A stretch of DNA of 19,502 nt. It comes from Bacillota bacterium. Lineage in GTDB: Bacteria; Bacillota; Clostridia; Lachnospirales; Bianqueaceae. Position 1 is the stretch's first letter; each line of letters begins with the position of its first letter. Below the pieces are notes generated by a model, which saw only the letters and a list, made by a program, of their open reading frames with translations, did no database searches and was not told the DNA's origin. The stretch lies in NCBI GenBank assembly GCA_017474705.1, contig JAFVHC010000203.1, forward strand, positions 1 through 19,502, read 5' to 3'. This document shows, one piece after another, positions 1-7,422 of this stretch. The translations under genes were made by a program, and so were the position numbers.

Positions 1-592
1 CCAGAATGGTGTTCAGGATCTGCTGACCGCCCGTCATCCGGGTTGGGTCATCACCACCAGCTGCAAAGTTCCGGAAGCCGCTTGCGCTTACTGGGATTAT
101 CTGCAGTCTGATCCGGACCTTTCCATCGCTATGTCTTATGGCGAAGAAGGCAAACTGTGGGGCAAGTACGAAGACGGTTCTCGCTACTGGATCATTCCGG
201 AAGCTACCGAAGAGATGAACTATGAGAACATGAAGTATTCTTATGGTTTCGTCAATGGCTGCCCGCTGGTTCTGAAGAAAGACATGCCGAGATATGATGA
301 AGAAATTTCTCCTGGTTCCTCCCTGCGTGAGCAGATGGTCTATCAGGTCAAGCCGAAGGCACTGAAGAACAATCAGGCTATGGCTCCTGCTTTCTACATC
401 CCGGCAGAAGCTGCACAGGAATACTCCCTGTACAACTCCGATATCGAATCTGCGATCAACACCTTCCACGGCCAGGCCGTTGTTAGCGGCTATACCGATG
501 CTGAGTGGGATGCTTATGTAAAACAGCTTGACTCTCTGGGCCTTGCCGATTACATCACCTATCAGCAGCACTGCTACGACGCAGACTTCTAA
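1..592 (+). CDS. Extracellular solute-binding protein family 1 (LplA-like), C-terminal part
   Basis: The gene enters from the left edge, with its first full codon at base 2 and its stop at 590-592, so only about 196 C-terminal residues are present. The visible part reads like the C-terminal lobe of family 1 (LplA-like) sugar-binding lipoproteins. It has a YGEEGKLWGKYEDGSRYW stretch, a C-terminal helix with a conserved WDAYVKQLDSLGLADYI pattern, and many aromatic residues suited to sugar stacking. Such proteins capture oligosaccharides outside the membrane for an ABC importer. The signal peptide and lipobox would lie upstream and cannot be checked. No permease genes follow, so they would have to lie upstream. 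The substrate is unknown. Confidence 0.82.
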   Translation, partial: QNGVQDLLTARHPGWVITTSCKVPEAACAYWDYLQSDPDLSIAMSYGEEGKLWGKYEDGSRYWIIPEATEEMNYENMKYSYGFVNGCPLVLKKDMPRYDEEISPGSSLREQMVYQVKPKALKNNQAMAPAFYIPAEAAQEYSLYNSDIESAINTFHGQAVVSGYTDAEWDAYVKQLDSLGLADYITYQQHCYDADF

Positions 593-602
593 AATAAGTC
601 CG

Positions 603-687
603 CGCCACGCGAATTCGATTAACGTAAAACAAGCCCCCTGCATCGCAGTCGGGCTTGTTTTTACGTAAAGCGAATTCATGTGGCACA
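603..687 (+). terminator. Rho-independent terminator embedded in a long extended hairpin
   Basis: The core hairpin pairs ACGTAAAACAAGCCC (622-636) with GGGCTTGTTTTTACGT (651-666) around a loop of about 14 bases, with a T-run on its 3' side. It lies about 30 bases after the solute-binding protein stop and should end that transcript. It works in either direction by sequence. The pairing continues outward: GCGCCACGCGAATTC (603-617) is almost complementary to GAATTCATGTGGCAC (673-687), leaving one small internal loop. This gives an 85-base near-palindrome, which is longer than termination needs. Confidence 0.85.
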
Positions 688-688
688 C

Positions 689-778
689 AAAAAGGACGAG
701 GACGAAGCGCGATAGCGCGGGAGTCCGAGTCCTTTTTAGCACGGCGAGAACGGAGTGAAGCCGTGCGGCGGACTTATC
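689..778 (+). repeat. Composite double-hairpin repeat, copy A
   Basis: Hairpin 1 (689-737) has an outer stem AAAAAGGAC/GTCCTTTTT, a tandem GA/GA internal loop, an inner stem GGAC/GTCC, a purine internal loop (GAA/GGGA) and a GCGC/GCGC tip closed by GATA. Hairpin 2 (739-766) has an outer stem GCACGGC/GCCGTGC, an internal loop GAGA/GAA, an AC/GT pair and a GGA tip. A tail GGCGGACTTATC (767-778) follows and recurs after copy B. An inverted ATAAGTCCGC lies at 594-603, left of the terminator hairpin. The A and T runs of hairpin 1 could also terminate transcription. The strand is arbitrary. Confidence 0.85.
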
Positions 779-792
779 GAACAGTATTATCC

Positions 793-895
793 TGCGCGCC
801 ACGCGACAAGAAGACGAGGACGAAGCGCGGAAGTGCGAGAGTCCGAGTCTTCTTAGCGATGCGAGAGCGAAGCGAAGCCGTGCGGCGGACTTATC
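793..895 (+). repeat. Composite double-hairpin repeat, copy B
   Basis: This copy lies 119 bases after copy A, with the same order of parts. Hairpin 1 (808-854) has an outer stem AAGAAGAC/GTCTTCTT, the GA/GA loop, GGAC/GTCC, an internal loop GAA/GAGA, and a GCGC/GTGC stem closed by a GGAA (GNRA-type) tetraloop. Hairpin 2 (856-883) keeps GAGA/GAA and a GC/GC pair with a GAA tip, but its outer stem GCGATGC/GCCGTGC has two mismatches. The tail GGCGGACTTATC recurs at 884-895. A lead-in GCGCCACGCGA (796-806) matches the same string at 602-612. Confidence 0.83.
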
Positions 896-931
896 ACACA
901 ATTTGCATCGGACATATTTTCACATTATTCC

Positions 932-960
932 TTGTCTTTTTCCTCTCATTGGAATACAAT
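932..960 (+). promoter_or_regulatory. Sigma-A type promoter of the purine permease
   Basis: TTGTCT (932-937) and TACAAT (955-960) are separated by 17 bases, close to the housekeeping consensus. Transcription should begin near 967, leaving a short leader of about 30 bases. This leaves no room for a purine riboswitch after the start site. It also rules out a translation start at the TTG at 932. Confidence 0.75.
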
Positions 961-997
961 AAAGATACATATCCATATTCTAAATATAGGGAGGATC

Positions 998-2371
998 ATG
1001 CAGCAAATGAACAAGCTCTTTAAGCTGAACGAGCATGGAACGACTGTGCGCACGGAGATCATTGCGGGAACGACGACGTTCCTGGCTATGGCGTATATCC
1101 TGGCGGTCAACCCCAGTATTCTGGGAACAGTCATGAACCCGAACGGTGTATTTGTCGCTACGGCGCTGGCCTCAGCCATTGCCACATTTATCATGGGCCT
1201 TTGGGCCAATTATCCGATCGCACTGTCAGCCGGCCTTGGACTGAACGCGTATTTCGCTTATACCGTCTGCCTGAGTGAGCTGTCTGACGTTCCGAATGCA
1301 TTTACCATCGCCTTGACGGCGGTCTTTGTCGAAGGTGTCATCTTCATCATCATGTCCTTCTTCAAATTCCGCGAGAAACTGGTCAATGGGATCCCGAAGA
1401 ACCTGAAATACGGTATCACCGGTGGCCTTGGCCTGTTCATTGCCTTCATCGGCATGCAGAATGCGCACATCATCGTATCCAATGAGTCGACCATCCTGGG
1501 TCTTGGCAGCTTCCTGGAGGCTGACATGGCATTGGCACTGATCGGTGTGGTCATCACCGTAGTTCTCGTACATTTCAAGGTCAAGGGTTCTGTTCTGATC
1601 GCGATCATCGCCACGTGGATCCTTGGCATGATCGCCGAAAAGATCGGCTGGCGTCCGGTCGATGTTGAAAATGGAGTCTACAGTGTTTTCCCGTCAGCCT
1701 TGATCAGTTTTGATATGAGCGGCCTGAAGGAGACGGCGTTCAAGTTCAACTTTGCCTGGGCCGGCAAGAACATCATTTCATTCATTGCTGTCGTGATCAG
1801 TTTCTTGTATATCGATCTGTTCGATACGGTCGGAACCGTCGTCGGTGTTGCGGATAAAGCGCACCTTCTGAACGAGAAGGGTGAGCTGCCGCGCGCAGAG
1901 CGTGTCCTGCTGTCGGATGCGATCGGTACTACGGTCGGTGCATGCCTTGGTACTTCCACGGTTACTTCCTTTGTAGAATCTGCGACAGGTGTCGGCGCTG
2001 GTGGACGTACCGGTCTGACAGCAGTCGTCACCGCCATCTGGTTCCTGATCGCACTGGTCTTCAGCCCCATCTTCCTGGCGATCCCGTCCTTCGCTACCGC
2101 ACCGGCGTTGATCTACGTGGGCATGCTGATGGTTTCCAGCGTCAGCAAAATGGATTTCGAGAAGGATCAGGCTGCAGCGATCGGCGGCTATATGGCCCTT
2201 GTCATGATGCCTCTGGCATATTCCATCGCGACCGGTATCATGTTTGCGATCCTGTCCTATGTTCTGGTCAAGATCTGCATCGGCAAGGCCAAGGAAGTGA
2301 CTCCGATCATGTGGGTCATGTTCGCGCTCTTCGCACTGCGCATCGTATCACTGATCACCAACTTCATGTAA
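998..2371 (+). CDS. NCS2 family guanine/hypoxanthine permease (AzgA/PbuG type)
   Basis: This is a polytopic membrane protein of 457 residues with about a dozen hydrophobic segments, which matches the usual length of AzgA/PbuG-type proton-linked purine importers. Family signatures are the N-terminal RTEIIAGTTTFLAMAYI, the SAGLGLNAYF motif, and TSFVESATGVGAGGRTGLTAV about two thirds along. It should bring hypoxanthine, guanine or adenine into the cell for salvage; the exact base cannot be told from sequence. The start is uncertain: GGGAGG at 989-994 is 3 bases from ATG 998 and 12 from ATG 1007. The second start would give MNKLFKLNEHGTT, which resembles relatives well. No PurR box or purine riboswitch was seen. 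Confidence 0.93.
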   Translation: MQQMNKLFKLNEHGTTVRTEIIAGTTTFLAMAYILAVNPSILGTVMNPNGVFVATALASAIATFIMGLWANYPIALSAGLGLNAYFAYTVCLSELSDVPNAFTIALTAVFVEGVIFIIMSFFKFREKLVNGIPKNLKYGITGGLGLFIAFIGMQNAHIIVSNESTILGLGSFLEADMALALIGVVITVVLVHFKVKGSVLIAIIATWILGMIAEKIGWRPVDVENGVYSVFPSALISFDMSGLKETAFKFNFAWAGKNIISFIAVVISFLYIDLFDTVGTVVGVADKAHLLNEKGELPRAERVLLSDAIGTTVGACLGTSTVTSFVESATGVGAGGRTGLTAVVTAIWFLIALVFSPIFLAIPSFATAPALIYVGMLMVSSVSKMDFEKDQAAAIGGYMALVMMPLAYSIATGIMFAILSYVLVKICIGKAKEVTPIMWVMFALFALRIVSLITNFM

Positions 2372-2384
2372 ACATTAGCGGCAT

Positions 2385-2418
2385 CAAAAAACCCCTGCTT
2401 CGGCAGGGGCTTTGTTTT
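2385..2418. terminator. Bidirectional terminator between convergent genes
   Basis: CCCCTGC (2392-2398) pairs with GCAGGGG (2403-2409) around a stable TTCG tetraloop. It has an A-run on the left and a T-run on the right, so it can stop transcripts from both the permease and the potassium channel. The channel stop codon lies directly beside it. Confidence 0.92.
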
Positions 2419-3363
2419 TTATCGCTTTTTTGTTGGCCTGTTATAGATGGCCACGGCATCGTTCAATGTCAGCTTGTAGTCCGGTCGCGGTGTCATGGTC
2501 TGGCCGTCGCGCCGCACCATAACGATATCGATGTTGAAAGCATCTTCGACCTCCTGTACGGTCATGTCCAGCCAGGAACTGTCCAATTCGATCTGGATAG
2601 TCGTGATATCAGATTCGATGCCTGTCGCTTTCAGCTTATTATATTGCTCGACGAAGCCGGCGGAAATGATACCGGTGGGGATCGCCACGACGCCGATGCC
2701 CAGGAAGGTGATGATCAGTGCCATAAACCGTCCCAGTGGTGTGATAGGGTAAAGATCACCATAACCGACCGTACTTAAGGTACTGACGCTCCACCAGATG
2801 CCTGAAAATGCGTTTTTAAAGACGTCCGGCTGGGCATTATGCTCCACATTGTATAAAAACAGGGAAGATGCGAGCATCAGTGTAAGCAGGATAAAGATGG
2901 AAGAAGCCAGTTGCGTACGCTTCTCGTACAGGACAGAAGTGATGACGTTGAAGGAGTCGTACTGTGTATTGATACGGAACAGATGGAAGATACGTACGAC
3001 GCGCATCAAACGGAAGACGATGAAGCCGGACAGGAAGAAAAAGGGCAGGATGGTCAGAAGATCGATCACGCCATCGTAGGATCTGAGAAAGTGCAGGATC
3101 GCCCGCGGCTTGCTTTCCGCGGGGTACAGGTACTCAGCAGTCCAGATGCGAAGCCCATACTCGATACAGAAGACGAAGATCGTCACACCTTCGACGATGT
3201 CGAAAAGCGTATCATATTTTGCCAGACTGTCGAAGGTCTGCAGGAACATGATCAGAATATTGATGATGATGATCGCGGCCAGACAGATATCGAATACCCG
3301 GCTGGGCACATCTTCTTTGTTGCCGATCTGAATGATCTTGAAAATGCGGTATTTGGTATCCAT
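2419..3363 (-). CDS. Voltage-gated potassium channel (six-helix Kv type) with C-terminal TrkA_C-like domain
   Basis: The protein has 314 residues. Six hydrophobic segments are seen. S4 carries regularly spaced arginines (FRLMRVVRIFHLFR, about residues 117-130), as in voltage sensors. The pore loop holds the potassium filter TVGYGD (about 198-203). The last ~60 residues (ITTIQIEL to AVAIYN) look like a TrkA_C/RCK_C domain, but no NAD-binding RCK_N domain lies between the pore and it. The protein should conduct potassium through the cytoplasmic membrane, possibly gated by voltage and by a ligand bound at the tail. I chose ATG 3363 over an in-frame TTG two codons upstream because GGGAG lies 6 bases before it. 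It diverges from the next operon. Confidence 0.92.
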   Translation of the reverse strand: MDTKYRIFKIIQIGNKEDVPSRVFDICLAAIIIINILIMFLQTFDSLAKYDTLFDIVEGVTIFVFCIEYGLRIWTAEYLYPAESKPRAILHFLRSYDGVIDLLTILPFFFLSGFIVFRLMRVVRIFHLFRINTQYDSFNVITSVLYEKRTQLASSIFILLTLMLASSLFLYNVEHNAQPDVFKNAFSGIWWSVSTLSTVGYGDLYPITPLGRFMALIITFLGIGVVAIPTGIISAGFVEQYNKLKATGIESDITTIQIELDSSWLDMTVQEVEDAFNIDIVMVRRDGQTMTPRPDYKLTLNDAVAIYNRPTKKR

Positions 3364-3414
3364 TTTCAACTCCCGGAATCATGGTTTATATATTGTTTAT
3401 TATAACACATATCT

Positions 3415-3443
3415 TTGCAAAATAGAACTGCCTGTGCTATGAT
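3415..3443 (+). promoter_or_regulatory. Promoter for the small conserved gene and MATE exporter
   Basis: TTGCAA (3415-3420) and TATGAT (3438-3443) are spaced by 17 bases, about 50 bases before the next start codon. On the opposite strand, TATAAT (complement of 3398-3403) could serve the potassium channel, but its -35 is poor. Confidence 0.6.
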
Positions 3444-3494
3444 AACGGAGAGCTTTTCCAAGCATCAAACAAAAAGAAAGAGGACCCTTTAGTC

Positions 3495-3764
3495 ATGCAG
3501 TTATGGGGTAAGATCGTGCAGGGACATCGCACGGTGCGTCAGTACACACTGACGCTGGAAGATTCGGACCGCACGTTGGTACGCAGAGTACAGGCCGCCA
3601 TGGATGAAATGGTGATGAAACTGGATCTGCCGCGGCCGATCTGGTTCAAGCGTAACGAGGAGGACATAGAAGTATTCGGCAGGACCGAATTCCATCAGGA
3701 CCATTTTATCGAACCGGTTCACTTTACCAGGTTCGAGATCGAACTGATCGACGGGGAACAATGA
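3495..3764 (+). CDS. Conserved hypothetical protein, 89 residues
   Basis: This is a small soluble acidic protein starting MQLWGKIVQGHR, followed by an alternating beta-type stretch, a helix (VQAAMDEMVMKLDLP), PIWFKRNEED, and a C-terminal FIEPVHFTRFEIELID strand. It resembles short conserved proteins of Bacillota with the pattern LWGKI...LPIWL...DNFIE...LEI. Their function is not known to me. The start is supported by an AGAGGA site about 10 bases upstream. The stop lies one base before the MATE start codon, so the two are almost certainly co-transcribed and translationally coupled. No cysteine motif, signal peptide or membrane segment is present. Confidence 0.85.
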   Translation: MQLWGKIVQGHRTVRQYTLTLEDSDRTLVRRVQAAMDEMVMKLDLPRPIWFKRNEEDIEVFGRTEFHQDHFIEPVHFTRFEIELIDGEQ

Positions 3765-3765
3765 T

Positions 3766-5139
3766 ATGGCACGTATCGTTCGGGAGAGATCTTTTTATAA
3801 GAACCTGTTGATGCTCACGCTGCCCATCGCGCTGCAGAACATCATTACTTATCTTGTGACCCTGGCGGACAACATCATGGTCGGCTCTTTGGGAGAGACC
3901 ACATTGTCCGGTGTTTACATGGCCAACCAGGTGATGAGTTTCATCCAGATGCTGGTGATCGGTCTTTCGACATCCTGCACCGTGCTGGCAACACAGTATT
4001 GGGGCAAGCGTGATACCAAAAGCGTATGTTCCATCGCTGCGATCACACTGCGGTTCGCGATCGTGATCGCGCTGGCTGCCTGGGCTGTGGTGTTCTTCTT
4101 CCCAGGCCGGGTGGTGTCTTTGTTCACTAATGAGCCTGCGGTCATCAAGGAAGGTGTCGTCTACATCCGCATCATCTGCTTCACCTACATTTTCTTCGTA
4201 CTGACCAACGTTCTGATCGCGGTCATGCGCAGTGTGGAGAATGTGCGCATCGGTATGATCGTGTCCCTGTCCACACTGGTCGTCAACGTGTCGCTGAACT
4301 GGCTGCTGATCTTCGGTCATTGGGGCTTCCCGCGCCTGGGGATCTGCGGCGCCGCTATCGCTACGCTGACCGCCCGTATCATCGAGACGTTGATCATGAT
4401 CGTATACGTGCGCAAGATCGATAAGAAGCTGAGATTCCGTTTCCGGGAGCTGCTCTCCACGAACCGTCTGCTGCGCAAGGACTACATCAAATATGGCCTG
4501 CCGGTCATCGCAGGTGACGTGATCTGGGGTTTGAATACCGCTACACAGGGGGCGATCATCGGGCGTCTGGGGGAGACCGCTATGGCCTCCGTCAGCATTG
4601 CGGGTACGATCTTCCAGATCGCCGCGGTCGCTGTCTATGGACTGGCCGGAGCGTCGGCGATCGTCATCGGCAAGACCGTCGGTTCCGGGGATTACGAGCG
4701 GGTGAAGGATTATTCCAAGACTTTGCAGTTCGTTTTTCTGGGCTTAGGTTTGATCAGCGGCGGCGTTTTATATGCGACCCGGGGGCTTTGGCTGTCGATC
4801 TATGGCGATATGACACCCGAAACCATCAAGATGGCCAATCAGCTCTTGACCGTGCTTGCGGTGACCCTGGTTGGCACCGCATATCAGATGTCCTCGCTTA
4901 CGGGCATCGTCCGGGCGGGCGGCGCCACGCACTTCGTTTTTGTGAATGACACGATCTTCGTCTGGGGCGTGGTCATTCCTTCCGCCCTGATCGCGGCGTT
5001 TGTTTTCCATGCAGAGCCGTGGGTAGTCTATGCCTGCCTGAAATGCGATCAGATCTTGAAATGCTTCGTTGCAGTCGTGAAAGTCAATCGGTATAAATGG
5101 ATCAAGCAGCTTACGAGAGAGCAGTCTGAAGTGGCCTGA
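3766..5139 (+). CDS. MATE family efflux transporter
   Basis: The protein has 457 residues, the usual size for multidrug and toxic compound extrusion (MATE) proteins. It has about twelve hydrophobic segments in two homologous halves. The N-terminal half shows LTLPIALQNIITYLVTLADNIMVGSLGE, and the second half repeats the pattern as YGLPVIAGDVIWGLNTATQGAIIGRLGETAMAS. Each half thus has the typical Pro-containing first helix and the GxLGE/GRLGE element. It should export cationic or other small compounds using a sodium or proton gradient; the substrate cannot be predicted. It lies one base downstream of the small conserved gene. A terminator separates it from the hydrolase gene that follows. Confidence 0.93.
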   Translation: MARIVRERSFYKNLLMLTLPIALQNIITYLVTLADNIMVGSLGETTLSGVYMANQVMSFIQMLVIGLSTSCTVLATQYWGKRDTKSVCSIAAITLRFAIVIALAAWAVVFFFPGRVVSLFTNEPAVIKEGVVYIRIICFTYIFFVLTNVLIAVMRSVENVRIGMIVSLSTLVVNVSLNWLLIFGHWGFPRLGICGAAIATLTARIIETLIMIVYVRKIDKKLRFRFRELLSTNRLLRKDYIKYGLPVIAGDVIWGLNTATQGAIIGRLGETAMASVSIAGTIFQIAAVAVYGLAGASAIVIGKTVGSGDYERVKDYSKTLQFVFLGLGLISGGVLYATRGLWLSIYGDMTPETIKMANQLLTVLAVTLVGTAYQMSSLTGIVRAGGATHFVFVNDTIFVWGVVIPSALIAAFVFHAEPWVVYACLKCDQILKCFVAVVKVNRYKWIKQLTREQSEVA

Positions 5140-5186
5140 TATAGAATATTGTCCATTAAAGGATGAGATAGAGTATTCAAATTAAG

Positions 5187-5228
5187 AAAAAAGGGATGTA
5201 GTATATAGAATATATTGCATCCTTTTTG
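5187..5228 (+). terminator. Hairpin with T-run between MATE and glycoside hydrolase genes
   Basis: AAAAAGGGATGTAGTATAT (about 5188-5206) pairs, with one bulge and two G-T pairs, with ATATATTGCATCCTTTTT (about 5210-5227). It ends in a T-run and resembles an intrinsic terminator. It ends only a few bases before the ribosome site of the hydrolase gene, so it may act as an incomplete terminator or leader attenuator. No convincing separate promoter was found in the 100-base gap. Confidence 0.7.
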
Positions 5229-5245
5229 TTTGGGGAGGAATGGTC

Positions 5246-7078
5246 ATGTTTGAGATTTGGAAATGTATCGTAGATCCGGAAGCTTGTGGTCTGACAAAAG
5301 GGTGGCCGGTACAGGGCTTGCCAGAAGAAGCACACGAAGTGACGATCCCGCACACGATCAACGTGGAAGATGGCTTGGAAGAATATCGCGGTGCGATCTG
5401 GTATGAGACGAGTTTCATCGCCCCGGAAGGCAGCAAGGGACAGAAAGTCCGCCTGCATTTCGGCGGTGTATATCGGGATATGGAAGCGTGGCTGAACGGC
5501 CGCTTCGTCGGTGCGCACTATGACAGTGGATTCGCTCCTTTTACGTTAGACGTGACGGATGGCCTTGCGGCCGGTGAAAACCGACTGGTCCTGCGTGTCG
5601 ATAATTCTTTCAGTATGCGAGCCCTGCCCATCGAGCGCAGCTTTGACTGGGCAGATGACGGCGGCCTGATCCGCGGTGTAACGATGGAAGTGCTGTCGCA
5701 GGATGGTGTCGGCAAGGTGCAGGTCATGGCACGGCCCAAGATCGGATCCAATGGCTGCCGCGTTATGTCGTGTGCGGTAGAGATCGAGATCAAAGCGGAA
5801 GGCCCTGTACAAAAAGTTTCGATCTTTGATGAGGATCGATTGATCGCGGAGGGACCGGCGGATGAGCCGTTCACCGTCTCCGAAATGACTTTGTGGCATT
5901 TCGACTGTCCCAAATTGTACCGTGCCGTCGTGACCGGCCCGGTGGACAGCACGGAAGTCACCTTCGGTGCCCGTGCATTCAGGGCCGATGGCCCGCGTTT
6001 CGTCCTGAATGGCGAATATGTCCGCCTATGCGGCGTCGAGTGGATGCCCGGCTCCAATCCGGCATATGGTAACGCGGAGCCGAAGGCGTACCTGGAACAG
6101 ATCTGTAAACAGCTGAAAGAGAGCAACTGCGTCTTCACCCGCTTCCATTGGCAGCAGGATGACGCCATCTATGACTGGTGCGACCGCCATGGCATGCTGG
6201 TCCAGGAAGAGATCCCCAACTGGGGCGGCGCCTATATGGCCGGCAGCGCCCAGGCAGACTGGATGATCGAAGTTTCCCGCCGGCATGCGGAAGAGATGGT
6301 CGCAGCGCATGCGAACCATCCTTCGATCGTATCCTGGGGCGTCGGCAACGAAATGCGCGGCCAGGAACCGGAAACCAAGTACATCCTGGAACAGGTGCGC
6401 GATATCTTCCGCGCATTGGATCCGGACCGCCTTGTCAATTATGTCAGCAATTCCTGGTGGCGCGAGCCCGCCATCGACGCGGTCCGCATCGGGGACAGCA
6501 TGTGGATCAATGAATACTATGGTACCTGGGTGCAGGGACGGGATCTGGATGAAGATATGGATCGGCTCACCACTGCGGAATCCGGTCTGCCCATCGTGAT
6601 CTCGGAATTCGGCGTCTGTGAACCGGCCTTTCCGGGCGGGGATCCTGCCCGCATCGAAAATCTGGTCCAAAAGATGAAAAAGTATCGGACCATTCCGCAG
6701 ATCGGAGCGACGATCCACTTCAGCCTGAACGATTACCGCACCCAGATGGGCGAAGAGGGCGAAGGGAAGCTGCGCCGCCGCGTCCACGGTTCGACTGACA
6801 TCTATGGCAATGAAAAGCCTTCTTACAAGGTGCTGCAGGAAGAGTGCGCACCGGTCGTAGTAACAGAAGCTCCGGGACGACTGACGATCACTTGCCGGAA
6901 CGATCTGCCCTGCCATGCGGTCATTGGATATACTATAACAGTTGAAGATGGTACCAGCACGCAGATTCCAGATCTGCTGCCGGGAGAAAGGACCGAGATC
7001 GATTGGAATGGAGCCGGATACTGCCTCCGCCGGCCGAACGGGGATCTGGTGTTGACTTCCCAGACATCATCGTTGTAA
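5246..7078 (+). CDS. Glycoside hydrolase family 2 enzyme (beta-glucuronidase/beta-galactosidase-like)
   Basis: The protein has 610 residues and no signal peptide, so it is probably cytoplasmic. The order is a jelly-roll sugar-binding domain (about 1-150, with YRGAIWYETSF, GGVYRDMEAWLNG and ADDGGLIRGV), an Ig-like domain (about 155-245), then a TIM barrel. The barrel shows the expected acid/base glutamate in WGVGNE (E369) and the nucleophile in VISEFG (E454), plus NEYYGTW (about 422-428). It should hydrolyse a beta-glycoside such as a glucuronide or galactoside; I cannot choose between them. The start is ATG 5246, because GGGGAGG lies 7 bases before it but only 1 base before the alternative ATG 5240. 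It is not next to its own transporter. Confidence 0.92.
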   Translation: MFEIWKCIVDPEACGLTKGWPVQGLPEEAHEVTIPHTINVEDGLEEYRGAIWYETSFIAPEGSKGQKVRLHFGGVYRDMEAWLNGRFVGAHYDSGFAPFTLDVTDGLAAGENRLVLRVDNSFSMRALPIERSFDWADDGGLIRGVTMEVLSQDGVGKVQVMARPKIGSNGCRVMSCAVEIEIKAEGPVQKVSIFDEDRLIAEGPADEPFTVSEMTLWHFDCPKLYRAVVTGPVDSTEVTFGARAFRADGPRFVLNGEYVRLCGVEWMPGSNPAYGNAEPKAYLEQICKQLKESNCVFTRFHWQQDDAIYDWCDRHGMLVQEEIPNWGGAYMAGSAQADWMIEVSRRHAEEMVAAHANHPSIVSWGVGNEMRGQEPETKYILEQVRDIFRALDPDRLVNYVSNSWWREPAIDAVRIGDSMWINEYYGTWVQGRDLDEDMDRLTTAESGLPIVISEFGVCEPAFPGGDPARIENLVQKMKKYRTIPQIGATIHFSLNDYRTQMGEEGEGKLRRRVHGSTDIYGNEKPSYKVLQEECAPVVVTEAPGRLTITCRNDLPCHAVIGYTITVEDGTSTQIPDLLPGERTEIDWNGAGYCLRRPNGDLVLTSQTSSL

Positions 7079-7082
7079 CGTC

Positions 7083-7355
7083 TACCTGATTTTTCTAATA
7101 ACCTGAGTTTTATACTGTAGTTTCCATTCTTTTACCTGATTTGAAGAAAATAATTTTCTCGATCAGGTAGTAAATCGATGATTTGTGAGAAAGGCTACCT
7201 GATTTAAGGGAGAAGCAGGCAGATATCCTGTAATGAAAGAAGGAAATGAAGGGAAATCAGGGGAAATATACCTGATTCCAACAAATGTATTTCATAAATA
7301 CGGTAGGCAAAAAAAATTTACCGTATTGAGAAAGAAGCTGGTTCTTTATCAGGTA
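7083..7355. repeat. Cluster of TACCTGATT repeats forming nested inverted-repeat modules
   Basis: This AT-rich region between two converging genes carries eight copies or variants of TACCTGATT. Forward copies are at 7083, 7133, 7196 and 7269, with a variant ACCTGAGTTT at 7101. Inverted copies are at 7162 (ATCAGGTA) and 7348 (ATCAGGTA), with a variant AAATCAGG at 7254. Inverted pairs bound three modules. In 7133-7169, TACCTGAT/ATCAGGTA encloses AGAAAAT/ATTTTCT. In 7199-7261, CCTGATTT/AAATCAGG encloses CAGG/CCTG. In 7269-7355, the outer pair encloses AATACGGTA/TACCGTATT and AAAGAA/TTCTTT. No open reading frame here looks genuine. Function unknown. Confidence 0.75.
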
Positions 7356-7366
7356 AACACCCAAAG

Positions 7367-7401
7367 AAAAAAGCTGCGAGCACAAGCCCGCAGTTTTTTT
7401 T
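7367..7401. terminator. Bidirectional terminator after the ROK kinase operon
   Basis: CTGCG (7374-7378) and CGCAG (7389-7393), with an inner GC/GC pair, form a short hairpin flanked by an A-run on the left and eight T on the right. On the minus strand it follows the kinase stop by about 20 bases and should end the operon starting at 10454. On the plus strand it could stop any read-through from the repeat cluster. Confidence 0.85.
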
Positions 7402-7422
7402 GTGGAACGATATACGGTTGTT

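Noticed and set aside
689..895. REP/RAYT-type palindromes
   Set aside because: These units lack the conserved GTAG-foot of REP elements, are larger and have two different hairpins. No transposase gene is in the window. A remote RAYT partner cannot be excluded.
896..997. Purine riboswitch ahead of the purine permease
   Set aside because: The promoter leaves only about 30 bases of leader, and no purine aptamer core with its paired loops is present.
655..1023. Plus-strand open frame of 122 residues with repeated RERSEAVRRTY peptide
   Set aside because: It covers the double-hairpin repeats and the permease promoter. The repeated peptide simply mirrors the repeated DNA, and no ribosome site precedes it.
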